A stretch of 64,000 nucleotides of DNA from Ditylenchus dipsaci. Lineage: Eukaryota; Nematoda; Chromadorea; Rhabditida; Anguinidae. The notes beneath the pieces are model-generated. The model was not told the DNA's origin. It ran no database searches and was given only the letters and a program-made list of their open reading frames with translations. Shown here in pieces: positions 1 to 9,757 of the stretch. Made by a program: the position numbers and the translations under genes. Position 1 is the first letter of the stretch. Every line of letters starts with the position of its first letter. The DNA lies in the NCBI GenBank assembly GCA_004194705.1, contig SADC01001394.1, positions 264,876 to 328,875 on the forward strand, read 5' to 3'.

Positions 1-2813
1 AAATGAGAGTGTAGTAGGCAACAATATGACAAAAGCTGGCAATACTAAATCCTTTTTCAATCTTTGGGCTAGGGTGGGTGCATAGATGTGCACAGGCACC
101 TGGCTGATGTTGACTGGAGATGGCGGAGAAGAGGCTGTGCTAGAATTTTCCAGGTGCCTATCATCCAGCCGCTCATGTCGATTATCAGATTGGAGATCAT
201 CTTCCGAAGAGCTGGTCAGCAGAGTGTCACTTTCTGCAGATCGAAAAAAGAATTTAGGTAAAAATTTACAGTAACAAAACAAATTGCATACTGTTAGATT
301 TTTGTATTATCCCCTTCGGAATTATTCTTAAGCCCTCGCACAGGAGTTAGACACTGTTGGAAATTGTCATCGGGTGAGGATAAGATTTTAACAAACGACC
401 CTAGTAGCAGATACCCCCACAACACCTCCACCCCGATTTTTTTTCAAAATCATGATTTAACCATTTCTTAGTAATTTTTTGCGCTACCAGTATTCGCTAC
501 CAGCGCCCAACAAACTTTTGTCCCTTTTAGTGCCAATCTAACAAACCTCTTTCAACATTTTGGTTGGGCAGAAAGCTGGTTGTAGTGCTTGCAAAGGCAG
601 ACTGCAGCATAGAAATGAGTACCCGAACATTGTTGGTCAGAGTAATTGCCACAATAATATAGCTGGAGGTGAGTGTGAACACTGGAAATAGGGCTAGGAA
701 ATAGTCGAAGATGATGTAAAACCAGCCAGTCTGATCATCATGAAGGAAATTGAGCGTGTAGACATCTTGCACAACTGGAAAGGCGAAGGAACCAGTGATG
801 GACAAGGTGCAGTAGAACAAGAAGATGGTCGCGTAAACGAAAATCAAGCGGTAGTTCACAAACTGCTTATTTCTGAAAACAGGAGAATGAACTTTTTTAT
901 CAACACTGTTTATTGGCAACAAACCTCATAGGAGTGATCAAGCCAGGAATGCTGTGGTGGCACATGAAGGCGTACACCTGAAGCTTGCATTTTTCATTTT
1001 CCATTTACCTTTCAAACCAAAATACTACCGCAACACCGAAAAGAGACCCGAATCCACGCAATTCAACTGCTGGAGGAGCAGCTTGAGGACCTTTTTGAAT
1101 GAGTTGGATGGAAGCCAGCGCAATCATTAATGTAAAGGCTAAACAGAGGGAAGGATATTAGCACAGTTGTTTATACAAAGACTATTTACCTGACCACCTG
1201 GACAGAGTTGTAGCTAACTGCAAGTACTTGGTTTTCGTCTGCAAAGTAATCACGTTTATTACAGGATTCTAATTCTAGTCATAGTTGCCTACCATGCCGA
1301 CTAAAACCATAGGCAAGCAAAGAGAAGCAAAAGCAACCACGCAAATGCGATAAACAAAAAAACGAGTGAAATGTTGGTAGTCTCCAGGATGACAAAGAAC
1401 ATCTTTGTGCACCAAAGTGGCATTTACTGACGAACTAAAATATAAGTTTAGCCAAACTTTGAGATAACGCACCCTCTAGTTAAAATATTTTCTTAAGATA
1501 GAGCGCACCCTAGTAAAAACGCACCCTAAGGAAAATACAGTCAACTCTCGATAATCCGTCACCTTCGTGACACTTTGTTTGGTTTTGCCTTAAATAAATA
1601 AGGCTAATCCGTCACTCGCTAATCCGTCACTCTTGATTATCCGTCACCCACGGCCGGTCCCAAGGGGTGACGGATTATCTAGAGTTGACTGTACTCGCAA
1701 TAACGAAAACTAAATTGATGAGTAAACTGAATAGAGCAAGTATGCTAGCCGTGAATAAAAATATACGCAATCACTACCGAAATAAAATGGACCCTTGTGC
1801 TTGCTACTTCTGATTTGTCGTGGGTGCCTAACCTGTTTGATCTTTATATCTTTCTAACTTACCAAATCACATTCATCAGGGACTTGGGAACCTAAAGATT
1901 TACTTTTTTATTCGACATAAATTCTAATTCTCATTTACCGTAGTGGAATATATGGCCAAATCACCAAACAAATATACAGTCAAAGCAAGGTATGTAAAGA
2001 AGACACCAATCCGGCCAAGAAACATTGTTGCCAGCTCACTCTACAAACACGATATTATAAAAAAACTACAAATTAAGTATAACAGTGCAAGTTTACCACT
2101 TCTAACCTCCTTGTAATATCAAAATTAGATCTTCTGCTGCTGCTTGGCAATGCAATCAGTGATTCTTCTAAAAATGTCGATTAAAATCCCTTATGAAATA
2201 TGAAAAAGACTGATACAAACCTGAAGAGGAAAGTTCTCTTGTTGCAGTGGATGAGTTCTGTCTTTGCATTGAAGGTTTAGATTTAAGCAGAGCATTAGCA
2301 ATGCTTAGGCATTCTACTATAAACGTGGCACTCACATAGCTGAACTTACCGTATTCAGAATCTTATTAGAATGGCTACAGAAATTTAGGATATTAGCGTC
2401 ACGCCCAATTTGTCAACACCAAAAGAAAAGCTTAAAATCTAATACTTTTTGGTCAAACAAAAAAATCAGCAATAAAATAGGTGAAAACTACGTCATGCCG
2501 AAAATTTTTAAATTTAACGAATGGTAGAATCACCTTGCAAATGCCGACAACATCAGCATCACAACACTTAGCGCATAGCCAGCTGTTTGGAAAGCCCTGA
2601 AGAATCAAAACACATGTTTAGATTATATTTTGGAAATTTTAAATAAAAAAACCGTGGAAGGGCCAAAGCTCCAGTACCCACTATAAGATTGAAGACATAG
2701 AGCAGTCCAATCTAAATTGCATGGTTTGTATCAGTTTTGAATTTATTTGTTATAAGACTTACAAATGTGGAATATGAATGAGGATTGCCTGCTGTATCTG
2801 TCTGATCCACCAT
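1..2813 (-). CDS. TMEM104: TMEM104-like amino-acid-transporter-fold membrane protein (3' end off window)
   Basis: Multi-pass membrane protein of the Aa_trans fold, the family of TMEM104; substrate unknown. Thirteen coding exons can be placed on the minus strand: 2763-2813, 2653-2711, 2534-2596, 2221-2339, 2097-2167, 1939-2040, 1863-1891, 1293-1434, 1190-1238, 1029-1138, 925-977, 547-872 and 233 to beyond base 1. Joined, they keep one open frame. Diagnostic stretches are FNLIVGTGALALPRAF near the N-terminus, YLFGDLAIYSTTV, KTKYLQLATTLSRW, YAFMCHHSIPGLITP, DVYTLNF and FLALFPVFTLTSSY, which match the conserved core of TMEM104 as I remember it. A Ser/Asp-rich loop (ESDTLLTSSSEDDLQSD) precedes the next membrane segment, which is cut by the window edge. 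The start is the ATG in ACAATAAAATGGTGG, eight bases after a TTGCTCAG acceptor-like site. Introns carry a pogo-like MITE (1538-1691). No frame break was found, unlike most neighbours. Confidence 0.86.
1536..1693. mobile_element. pogo/Tigger-like MITE, 154 bp
   Basis: Begins CAGTCAACTCTCGATAATCC and ends with the inverted match GGATTATCTAGAGTTGACTG, flanked on both sides by TA. The inner part repeats CTAATCCGTCAC. It lies in a TMEM104 intron. The CAGT...ACTG ends and TA target fit the Tc1/mariner-pogo superfamily; there is no coding capacity. Confidence 0.8.
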
Positions 2814-2946
2814 TTTATTGTCTGAGCAATGGTCAAATTGTTAATCTGGTAAACTGCATCCGACTACGACCAGTAAATTAGGTATCTAATAATATGATAG
2901 ATAAAGCAAGGAAAAGCTTCCAAATTAGCTAATTTTTCAGGGCGGC

Positions 2947-3070
2947 GGTAAATTGAACCTATACAAATTGAACCTATACAAATTGAACCTAGGTAAATTG
3001 AACCTGAGGTAAATTGAACCTAAGGTAAATTGAACCTGAGGTAAATTGAACCTGAGGTAAATTGAACCTT
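2947..3070 (+). repeat. Left array of GAGGTAAATTGAACCT units
   Basis: Eight tandem copies of a 15-16 bp unit ending in AATTGAACCT. The second and third units read TATACAAATTGAACC. This is one arm of the inverted pair closing the 2940-5826 element. Confidence 0.95.
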
Positions 3071-3347
3071 AAAATTTGTCTTGAAAGGATTTTTTTTATT
3101 TAAATGAGATTTTTTCCCAGTTGGGTTGCCAGATTACAGTGTTTCAAGGGAGGCAGCATATTCCACCGTGGTGAATTCCTCGTCCGGTAAATATACCCGT
3201 GGTAAATCCGCGCACTAAATTTCTGAAGTCACAGTTCCGAATCCTGGTGCTGGTAAACATCATTTTTTCTGGAATAACTGTCCTAAACTAACTTTCATAA
3301 GACCAGTAAGCCTCTGTTCTGTTAACTGTTTTGGTCCACTAAATCTA

Positions 3348-4305
3348 TTAGGTTGTAACATAAGTTCCCAGCGTTTTTATTTGACGGTATCTCCTGACAC
3401 GAATGATTGCTGGCCTTGTGCCATGTTATTTACCAAAATGAAGCCCTGTATTTGCTCTTTCATACGCGCTATAATTTACCCTTGTGTGCTTTAATTTTTA
3501 ATCAGTTATAGGCAATTGAAATGGATTGTCAAGTTGACAAAAAATCACATTTTCGACACCTTCTTCTTTTTGCTTTCAATCGAGGCCAAAAAGCTGCACA
3601 AGCTGCTCGGGACATTTGCGCTGTGTACGGAGAGGCTGCTATTGGCGAAAGCACTGCCCGTGAATGGTTTGCCAAATTCAAAAAGGGCATCTTTGACCTT
3701 GAAGACGCTTCCCGCTCCGGCCGTCCAGTCGAGTTTGATGAGGACCGTCTGGAGTCTCTTTTGAAGGAGGATGGCCGTCAAACAACTCGGGAATTGGCTG
3801 AGAAGATGGACAGCAATGCAATGACCATTTCCCGTCACCTTGCGGCTATGGGAAAAGTGCAAAGGCTTGGAGCTTGGGTCCCCCACGAGCTTACGGAAAA
3901 GCAAAAGGAAAAGAGACTTACTGCCGCTGCTCAGCACCTTGCTCGTCACCAAGGAACACATGACCACAAGCAGCGATTTTTGTACCGAATTGTAACTGGA
4001 GACTCTCTCGATCTGGCCCCTAGTGACTACTATCTTTTCCTCTGCCTTTCCAATGATTTGCGCGGAGTTACGTTTGAAAATAATGAGGAACTCGAAGATT
4101 GGCTTCAAGATTGGTTCGACTCTCGACCTGGTGACTTTTGGCGGAAGGGAATCGACAAATTGCCGGAAAAATGGAAGGAAGTGGTAAATAACGATGGAGA
4201 CCACATTACTGAATGATATGCAACTGTTGATGTATGTTTCTTTTATGAAACACCAATAAAATTTTGAAATTCCAAAAAAACGCTGGAACTTATGTCACAA
4301 CCTAA
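3348..4305 (+). mobile_element. Internally deleted mariner element
   Basis: The ends TTAGGTTGTAACATAAGTTC and (inverted) TTAGGTTGTGACATAAGTTC are flanked by TA at 3346-3347 and 4306-4307. The 958-bp copy is inserted inside the foldback element. It carries a transposase frame shortened by loss of the catalytic middle. Confidence 0.88.
3521..4216 (+). pseudogene. Mariner transposase with the catalytic core deleted
   Basis: Encodes the N-terminal DNA-binding half of a mariner (SETMAR-like) transposase: a first helix-turn-helix (residues 1-50), the linker with SARDWFAKF-type sequence (here TAREWFAKFKKG) and DASRSGRP, then a second helix-turn-helix with TTRELAEKMDSNAMTISRHL. The frame runs without a break to YRIVTGD, the place of the first catalytic Asp, then jumps to LDLAPSDYYLF, the segment around the last catalytic Asp. 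About 100 residues holding the second Asp and surroundings are missing, so the protein cannot cut DNA, although it could still bind element ends. The total is 231 residues against roughly 345 for a full mariner transposase. Confidence 0.92.
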
Positions 4306-4556
4306 TATGTCCGAGTACAGGTGGTGAATCAAGATGACCACCTTGAAAATTTTTATATTATGTTTCCAAACTACTTTCTCTCTCTAATTATTTTAATCGT
4401 TATATCTAGGGTTTCGTTTGGTCGGCTTTTTGGATCAGTTGGTTTAAAAAAACCGGTTATTTTAAACACGGTTTTCGGTTAACCGACCAGTTCGGCTAAT
4501 CGGCCGAATGCGACCTATTTAATTTTTTCAAAACTAAATTTTATTCAAACCACTTT

Positions 4557-5290
4557 TTAACATTCAAACATAAGGACAATCGTTCCACCCAAGATTTCTT
4601 TACTCATTTCTTTCCGAATTTCGTCCATATGTGCTTCAGTGAAGTGAAATTGCTCGCCACGAGATAAGCACTTTGAGTATTGGCAAATGAAAACTCCACT
4701 ATCGAATGTATGCAGGGAATTCACTGTAAACTTTAAATTGTCAACCAATCGAGAAATAAAACGCATACTTTTGGGCAAAATTCTATCCAGTTAACAGGAT
4801 CCAAAGCTTCGTAGCCATTCTTGATCGCATATTTTTGCAAGAACTCCCTAAATTATTGTTGGTCAAAGTAAATGCTTCTAAAAAATTTTACTTAATTAGG
4901 CTAGTGTTTTCTGTGCCAGCCCCGAGGAGTGAATCATAATAAACCAATTTTTCCATAACAGTGTTCACCCCTGAACAAATCTATTATGCATATTATCATC
5001 TGAAAATGAATACCACTAGAGACCAGTGACCCGAGGATTTCTTTGGCTTGCTTCTGCACTGCCCCTTGCATTCGATTTAGTTCCACCTTGATCTTCTCGT
5101 CGTAATGATTGTGAGACATCGTTACTTTCACCATGCCATCGAAAGTTGAAGCTCTTCCTATTCGAATATGCCATGAAAACCAAAAATATACATAAGGTTT
5201 TAAAAATACCTGGGAATTTGCTATTCACTTTTCCATCCACTCCAAGCTTGTAAAAGATGCAGTGCCAGTAAGTTTGCTTTCCTATTTGCT
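4557..5290 (-). pseudogene. FLYWCH zinc finger plus ULP1-type (C48) protease relic
   Basis: Two MULE-associated domains on the minus strand. Near 5290-5220 a piece with TYWHCIFYKLGVDGK, followed after a short intron (about 5215 to 5165) by GRASTFDGMVKVTMSHNHY, has the order YWxC ... GRA ... HNHY of a FLYWCH zinc finger. Further down, about 4860-4557, FLQKYAIKNGYEALDPVNW and, after a one-base frame break near 4770, FDSGVFICQYSKCLSRGEQ and FTEAHMDEIRKEMSKEI match the C-terminal part of a Ulp1/SENP-type cysteine protease. The catalytic position that should read DCGVF is DSGVF, so the nucleophile is lost. The frame ends with a stop at 4557. The gene is broken and partial; domain calls are from motif pattern only. 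Confidence 0.68.
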
Positions 5291-5706
5291 CTTTTCGCCA
5301 GTATAAATATTCCTCAAAATGACTTATCGGTTTTTTTCTTCTCGCTTAAAAGCATCTCAATTTTAAACTACTAAAAGAAAGTTCAACAATTGGCCAAAAA
5401 GTGGAAAGGGACTATATGTACAAATGATGACCGACACTAAGTTTCCAGCACTTTGCGATCTATATATACTTCAACCACTAAACTACCACGAAACTATCAC
5501 CCAAGTAACACTATCTAGATGAGAGAGACCTGGGTAGCGCAACCAGAAAAATGCTTTTAGATATTAGGTCGAGCCCATACTATAGGGTCGACCTAATATC
5601 CTTGTGGTATTCCTCCTTTTCTGGTGCTTACCTATCACCGAGATGGTTAGGTTTTATACGCCGGAAACATTGAAAATAGTTCTGATAAAAAATCTTCTCA
5701 AGACAA

Positions 5707-5820
5707 ATTTTAAGGTTCAATTTACCTCAGGTTCAATTTACCTCAGGTTCAATTTACCTCAGGTTCAATTTACCTAGGTTCAATTTGTATAGGTTCAATT
5801 TGTATAGGTTCAATTTACCT
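5707..5820 (-). repeat. Right array of GAGGTAAATTGAACCT units (inverted)
   Basis: Seven tandem copies on the minus strand, including the two TATACAAATTGAACC variants in mirrored position, so the two arms match unit for unit except for one extra unit on the left. Confidence 0.95.
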
Positions 5821-6104
5821 AGAGCCAATTTTTCAATTAAACATAACGCCAGGCTAAAGCCAAAAATAATTAATTTTAAAAACAAAGCAATTATAAATGG
5901 TTTATCTAAAGCTAGTTTTAACGACTATGTTTTCGCAAATTGCGATATAAAATAACGGAATCTATTTTTTCAAATCAAAATGGACGATAAAAGATAGCAT
6001 ATCTATGCACATCTAGATGTATATAATCACATCTAAATGATATCGCAACGGATTTAAATGATTTTCAATACTTCATAAAACAGAAATTTTAAACTAAACG
6101 TTTT

Positions 6105-6303
6105 TTAAAGGACCATGGTTTTTGCGTGTGCCGCTGCGCGCAAAATTTGAATTGGCGGGGGACACTTCTCTTTCGTCTATCAGTGTACTTTTTCGAGTCA
6201 TTCGAAACGACTCGAAAGAGTACACTGATAGACGAAAAAGAAGTGTCCCCCGCCAATTCAAATTTTGCGTGTGCCGCTGCGCGCAAAAACCATGGTCCTT
6301 TAA
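6105..6303. mobile_element. TTAA-flanked near-perfect palindrome (piggyBac-like MITE)
   Basis: A 191-bp palindrome beginning AGGACCATGGTTTTTGCG and ending with its inverse, flanked by TTAA on both sides. The centre is ATTCGAAACGA. Palindromy explains the matching open frames seen on both strands. There is no coding capacity. TTAA target use is the hallmark of piggyBac-type elements. Confidence 0.8.
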
Positions 6304-6489
6304 GTGCATCTTTTTTTGTGAGTCTTATCCTTGTTGCTCGAGTAAGATTTGGCTAGACGAGATCGGGCCAAAATAAGATTTTGCAAACGTATGTTGTGGC
6401 AAAACTACATTAAGCAAAATGACATTGGGCAACCTTAACTGAGCTATGGAGCGTGAATACACAATATCGCCTTGCTTTAATATCGTTTT

Positions 6490-7527
6490 AGTTAAATTTA
6501 CTTGCTAATACAGTTCACTTTCCATATAAGCACACCCCCTCAAGTTCGTTCCCGCCTAGAGGTCTTTTTAACCAAAATTTTAAATTTTTTGTCAAACCTG
6601 ATTTGTCAGTCTAATCAGAAAAATCGTACAGACTCTGATTTTACCGGTCGTTTCTCAAAGTATCCACATCTTTGCCGAGAAGATCCGCGACTCTTGATAT
6701 AAGCCTGGGTTGCGAACTCAAAATTTACAAAAAAGTGCATTTGGCCAAAAAAGTACAATTTGGTCATTTTTCGTCAAAAATGCCATTTTATCCCGTGCTT
6801 GTTGATTTTTGAGCACCGAAAAAAAGATTTTGATGTAAACCCTCGAAAACAAGAAAGATTTTCAAATCCCAAAAAGGTACAAAACTTTTTCTTGACGCCG
6901 AAAATCTCTTTTTTGTCGCCGATAATTTTGAAATCTTGTTTTATAAATTTACCGAACTTTTTTTTCAAATTTTTTTCAAAGTTTTAACTATCGCAGGAAG
7001 CCCTGCGATTCTAGTTTCTAACAAGGTAACAGTTGTTGCATCATTTTTCCAAAATGTGCCACAAAAAAAGTAAAAGTAGGAACAAGTCAGAAAAATAATT
7101 GATTTCATACTTTTACTTTTTTGTGGCACATTTTGCAAAGATGATGGAAAAACTGATACCTCGTTAGAGACTAAAATCGCATGGCTACCTGATGGTGTTA
7201 AAACTTTAAAAAAAAAAGTGAAAAAAGTTGGGTAAATTTATAAAATAAGGGTTGAAATTTATCGGCGACAAAAAAGAGATTTTCGGCGACAAGGAAATGT
7301 TTTGCCCCCAAAAAAGTACAAATTTTTTAAAAAGTACATTCCGAAACCCTTTTTTCAAATTAATAGTGCTTATATCAAGAGCCGCGGATCTTTCCGGCAA
7401 AGATGTGGCTACTTTACAAAATATTTTGAAAAGGAGGTTAAAAAAGAGTCGGACCATAGGCGGGAACAAACTTGAGAGGGTGTGCTTATATCAAAAGTGG
7501 ACTGTATTAGCAAGTAAATTTAACTGA
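6490..7527. mobile_element. Long-armed pogo/Tigger-like element with a nested palindrome
   Basis: The outer arms AGTTAAATTTACTTGCTAAT (6490) and its inverse (to 7527) enclose TA-CAGTTCACTTTCCATATAAG on the left and the inverse CTTATATCAAAAGTGGACTG-TA on the right. The arms continue for several hundred bases (shared CAAGTTCGTTCCCGCC and AAAAGAGATTTTCGGCG-type pieces). At about 7007-7183 a second palindrome interrupts the middle (TTCCAAAATGTGCCACAAAA against its inverse). No intact protein was found. Confidence 0.68.
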
Positions 7528-7721
7528 AACCGATTTTGAAGCGAGTGGATCGAGAGTGGACTGTACTTGCTTATTCAAATGATCATTTTTCAAATCATTT
7601 TTTAAAATTCTCTTTTCTGATTCGATTCCTTGAGAAATTTGAGCTACTGTGTAGTAACAGAAAAAAATATGCACAGAAATAGGCACTTTTATTATATAAA
7701 AGAGTTCGAAAAAAATCATCT

Positions 7722-8015
7722 TTAAAGGGCATGCCCACGCTAGGGTGGTGCCGGGGATTCTAAATTTGGTTCTAGTCGGTTATCGGGGCTTATTTATGAG
7801 CATAAATTTTTTTTAGTATCGTGTAATTTTTTCCTAATTTTTGAACTACTGTACGGATTTTTCAACTTGGTTTCTAACAAAACAAGACCTACAACTTAAT
7901 TTTAGATATGGTTTTGATAGAAACCAAGTTGAAAAATTCGTACAGAAGTTCAATGATTAGGAAAAAATTGAATTCCCGGGCACCACCTCTTATTAGCGTG
8001 GGAATGCCCCTTTAA
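7722..8015. mobile_element. TTAA-flanked MITE, family AGGGGCATGCCCACGC
   Basis: Starts TTAA-AGGGCATGCCCACGCT and ends GCGTGGGAATGCCCCT-TTAA. It has inner inverted pieces TTGGTTTCTAACAAAAC and GTGGTGCCCGGG. Further copies are at 32724-32962 and, more diverged, at 40140-40376. Confidence 0.8.
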
Positions 8016-9507
8016 CTGGCCGTTTCCTTACCGAATATTGTGGGAAAATCCTTCAAATTTGGTAGCTACCTATAAGCAAAAAAAAGGCCCGAAATTGAAA
8101 ATATGTCACAAAAAGAGCTTAAAGCCTCGTGTTCGGAATAACCCTAGGGTAAAATTTTGTGTGATGAGATTGTACCTAGAATGAAAGTGAGCTTATTATT
8201 GAATCAAGCTTTTTATTTAGACTCACTTGTTAGACTATTGTCTTATCGATAAATAATACAAATAAAAGGGCGATTTGGTGAATGCAGACGACAGTATTCA
8301 TTAATATATGTTTGTCTACTTTGCTTATCACTTATTCTCACATCAAAAGCACTTTACTATCATCCTATTTTAGTGTAAATGTTGCCAACAACCCTTGCCC
8401 CATTTAATTGCCTCTCTTTCTGCTTTTTGCATTTGTGACGCTAATTCAGTATCCTTTTCGGTGTTTTATGTGGGGAAGAGAGGTATCTATCCATTTCCAG
8501 TAAATAATATCTGATTCTCAGCTTGCTTTTACACCATCCATTTCTTTTGCATTAATGTTGTTGAGCTTGGAAAATGTTTATTCAAAATTCTGGCGCTGGT
8601 GTCATACACCTCTCTTAAATATTTTTGATTAGGCTCGTGAGCTTAGGGCCTGGTCATTACTTACAAATGCTATCGCGCATTTTTTTTTTGAAAAAGGATG
8701 CTTTTAGGTATCGCTCAAAATTTATTAGGTGGTATACGGCAGTAGCGTCAACATTTTCAACTCGCATATATATAAATGATACTCCAATTGCTTCATTCCT
8801 AATGGTGCAACAATAAAGTAGTGTGCCGCATGAGCCTTAAATTTTAAAAAGATGCCTATTAAATGTGTTTGATCAAAAAAAATTCAAAATTAAAATTTGT
8901 GTTCATTGGTTGCTGAATTAATCAACCGAAATGGCTGGTGTGAATAAGACCTTCCTCATCTTTGTTTTGTCGCTGGTGAAGACAGGAAATTGCAGTTCCA
9001 CACTTCCTTGACCAGTTGAATTTGCAGATAGACCAGGAATGTGTTGATGCTACTGTATGTGTGATTAAAACAGCCATGCCCAAAATTAATGAAGTTGGAG
9101 AATGGGAGAAATTTAGTGGGCTTGATTATTGTTTTTGCTGCTTCTAATAATCTATTCAGTGGAGTGCAGTGTGTTGCTCTATTTATATATATAGTTAGCT
9201 TTCTTTGCTATTGGCTGAGTCATCTGCCCCTTGTGCTCTGTATTTTTAATGACTACTACCATTGAAAGATTCTTAGAAAATTATTTTTACTTGGTAATTG
9301 ACTATTTTTTGTAATTTTTTTGTGGGTTATTTACACATTTTTATAGTTTTTTTATAGAGCAGTGAAACTGCCAGTATGTTTCGATTTTTGCACAAAATAC
9401 TGCGATGTGAAAAATATTTTTTGCAGCTTTTCGTTAAGACTGTCAGGCACTCATTGTGCGCGAAATTTACAAGGCTATCACATGGAGCAACAAATTGTCG
9501 TTAATAA
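8016..9507. other. Gene-free stretch
   Basis: AT-rich DNA with a weak dispersed-repeat start. No open frame shows family similarity, splice structure or codon signal that I can support, and no clear inverted ends were seen. Confidence 0.5.
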
Positions 9508-9757
9508 AATACCGAATAAGCGCGCATGCTCTAATAAGCGCGCACCCCCTACTTTGGGGCCTATATCTCAGCTCAGAGAATTTTTATTCCAAAGCTGTTT
9601 GATACGTTTTCTTAACTCCCACGAGCTCTACCGATTCCACTTTTTAGATTTTAGTTGAGCACCCAAAAATCTCGAAATCGAATTCCAAATTTTCCGATTT
9701 TTGGGGCTTTGAATAATAAGCGCGCCGGCGCGCTTATTAGAGGAAATACGGTACAAT
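9508..9757. mobile_element. Dispersed MITE with CCGTATTTCCTCTAATAAGCGC ends
   Basis: The right end is GCGCTTATTAGAGGAAATACGG-TA and the left end a damaged ACCGAATAAGCGCGCATG. The inner landmarks CACGAGCTCTACCGATTCCA and AAAATCTCGAAATCGAATTC recur in copies near 30490-30660, 37011-37255, 41170-41412, 45237-45484 and 59040-59290. About 245 bp, non-coding. Confidence 0.78.

Larger units (their letters stand above)
2940..5826. mobile_element. Foldback-like MULE-type element with oligomer-array inverted ends
   Basis: A 2.9-kb element bounded by a perfect 9-bp direct repeat, AATTTTTCA, at 2931-2939 and 5827-5835. Its inverted ends are arrays of GAGGTAAATTGAACCT (eight units left, seven right), with the same order of variant units on both sides (two TATACAAATTGAACC variants near the outer end) and the same inner border TTAAAATTTGTCTTGA. 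Inside lie a mariner insertion (3348-4305) and, on the minus strand, relics of a FLYWCH zinc finger and a ULP1-type protease (4557-5290). A 9-bp duplication and ULP1/FLYWCH cargo are typical of Mutator-like elements. No transposase core was seen, so this copy is probably non-autonomous. It sits just upstream of the TMEM104 start. Confidence 0.8.

Noticed and set aside
2947..3070. Regular short repeats that might look like a CRISPR array
   Set aside because: Units are directly adjacent without variable spacers, have an inverted partner at 5707, and the DNA is eukaryotic.
3545..4204. 219-codon minus-strand open frame
   Set aside because: It is the antisense shadow of the mariner transposase frame and has no family resemblance.
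6089..6376. Four overlapping open frames with matching peptides on both strands
   Set aside because: They arise because a 190-base palindrome reads alike on both strands; there is no coding signal.
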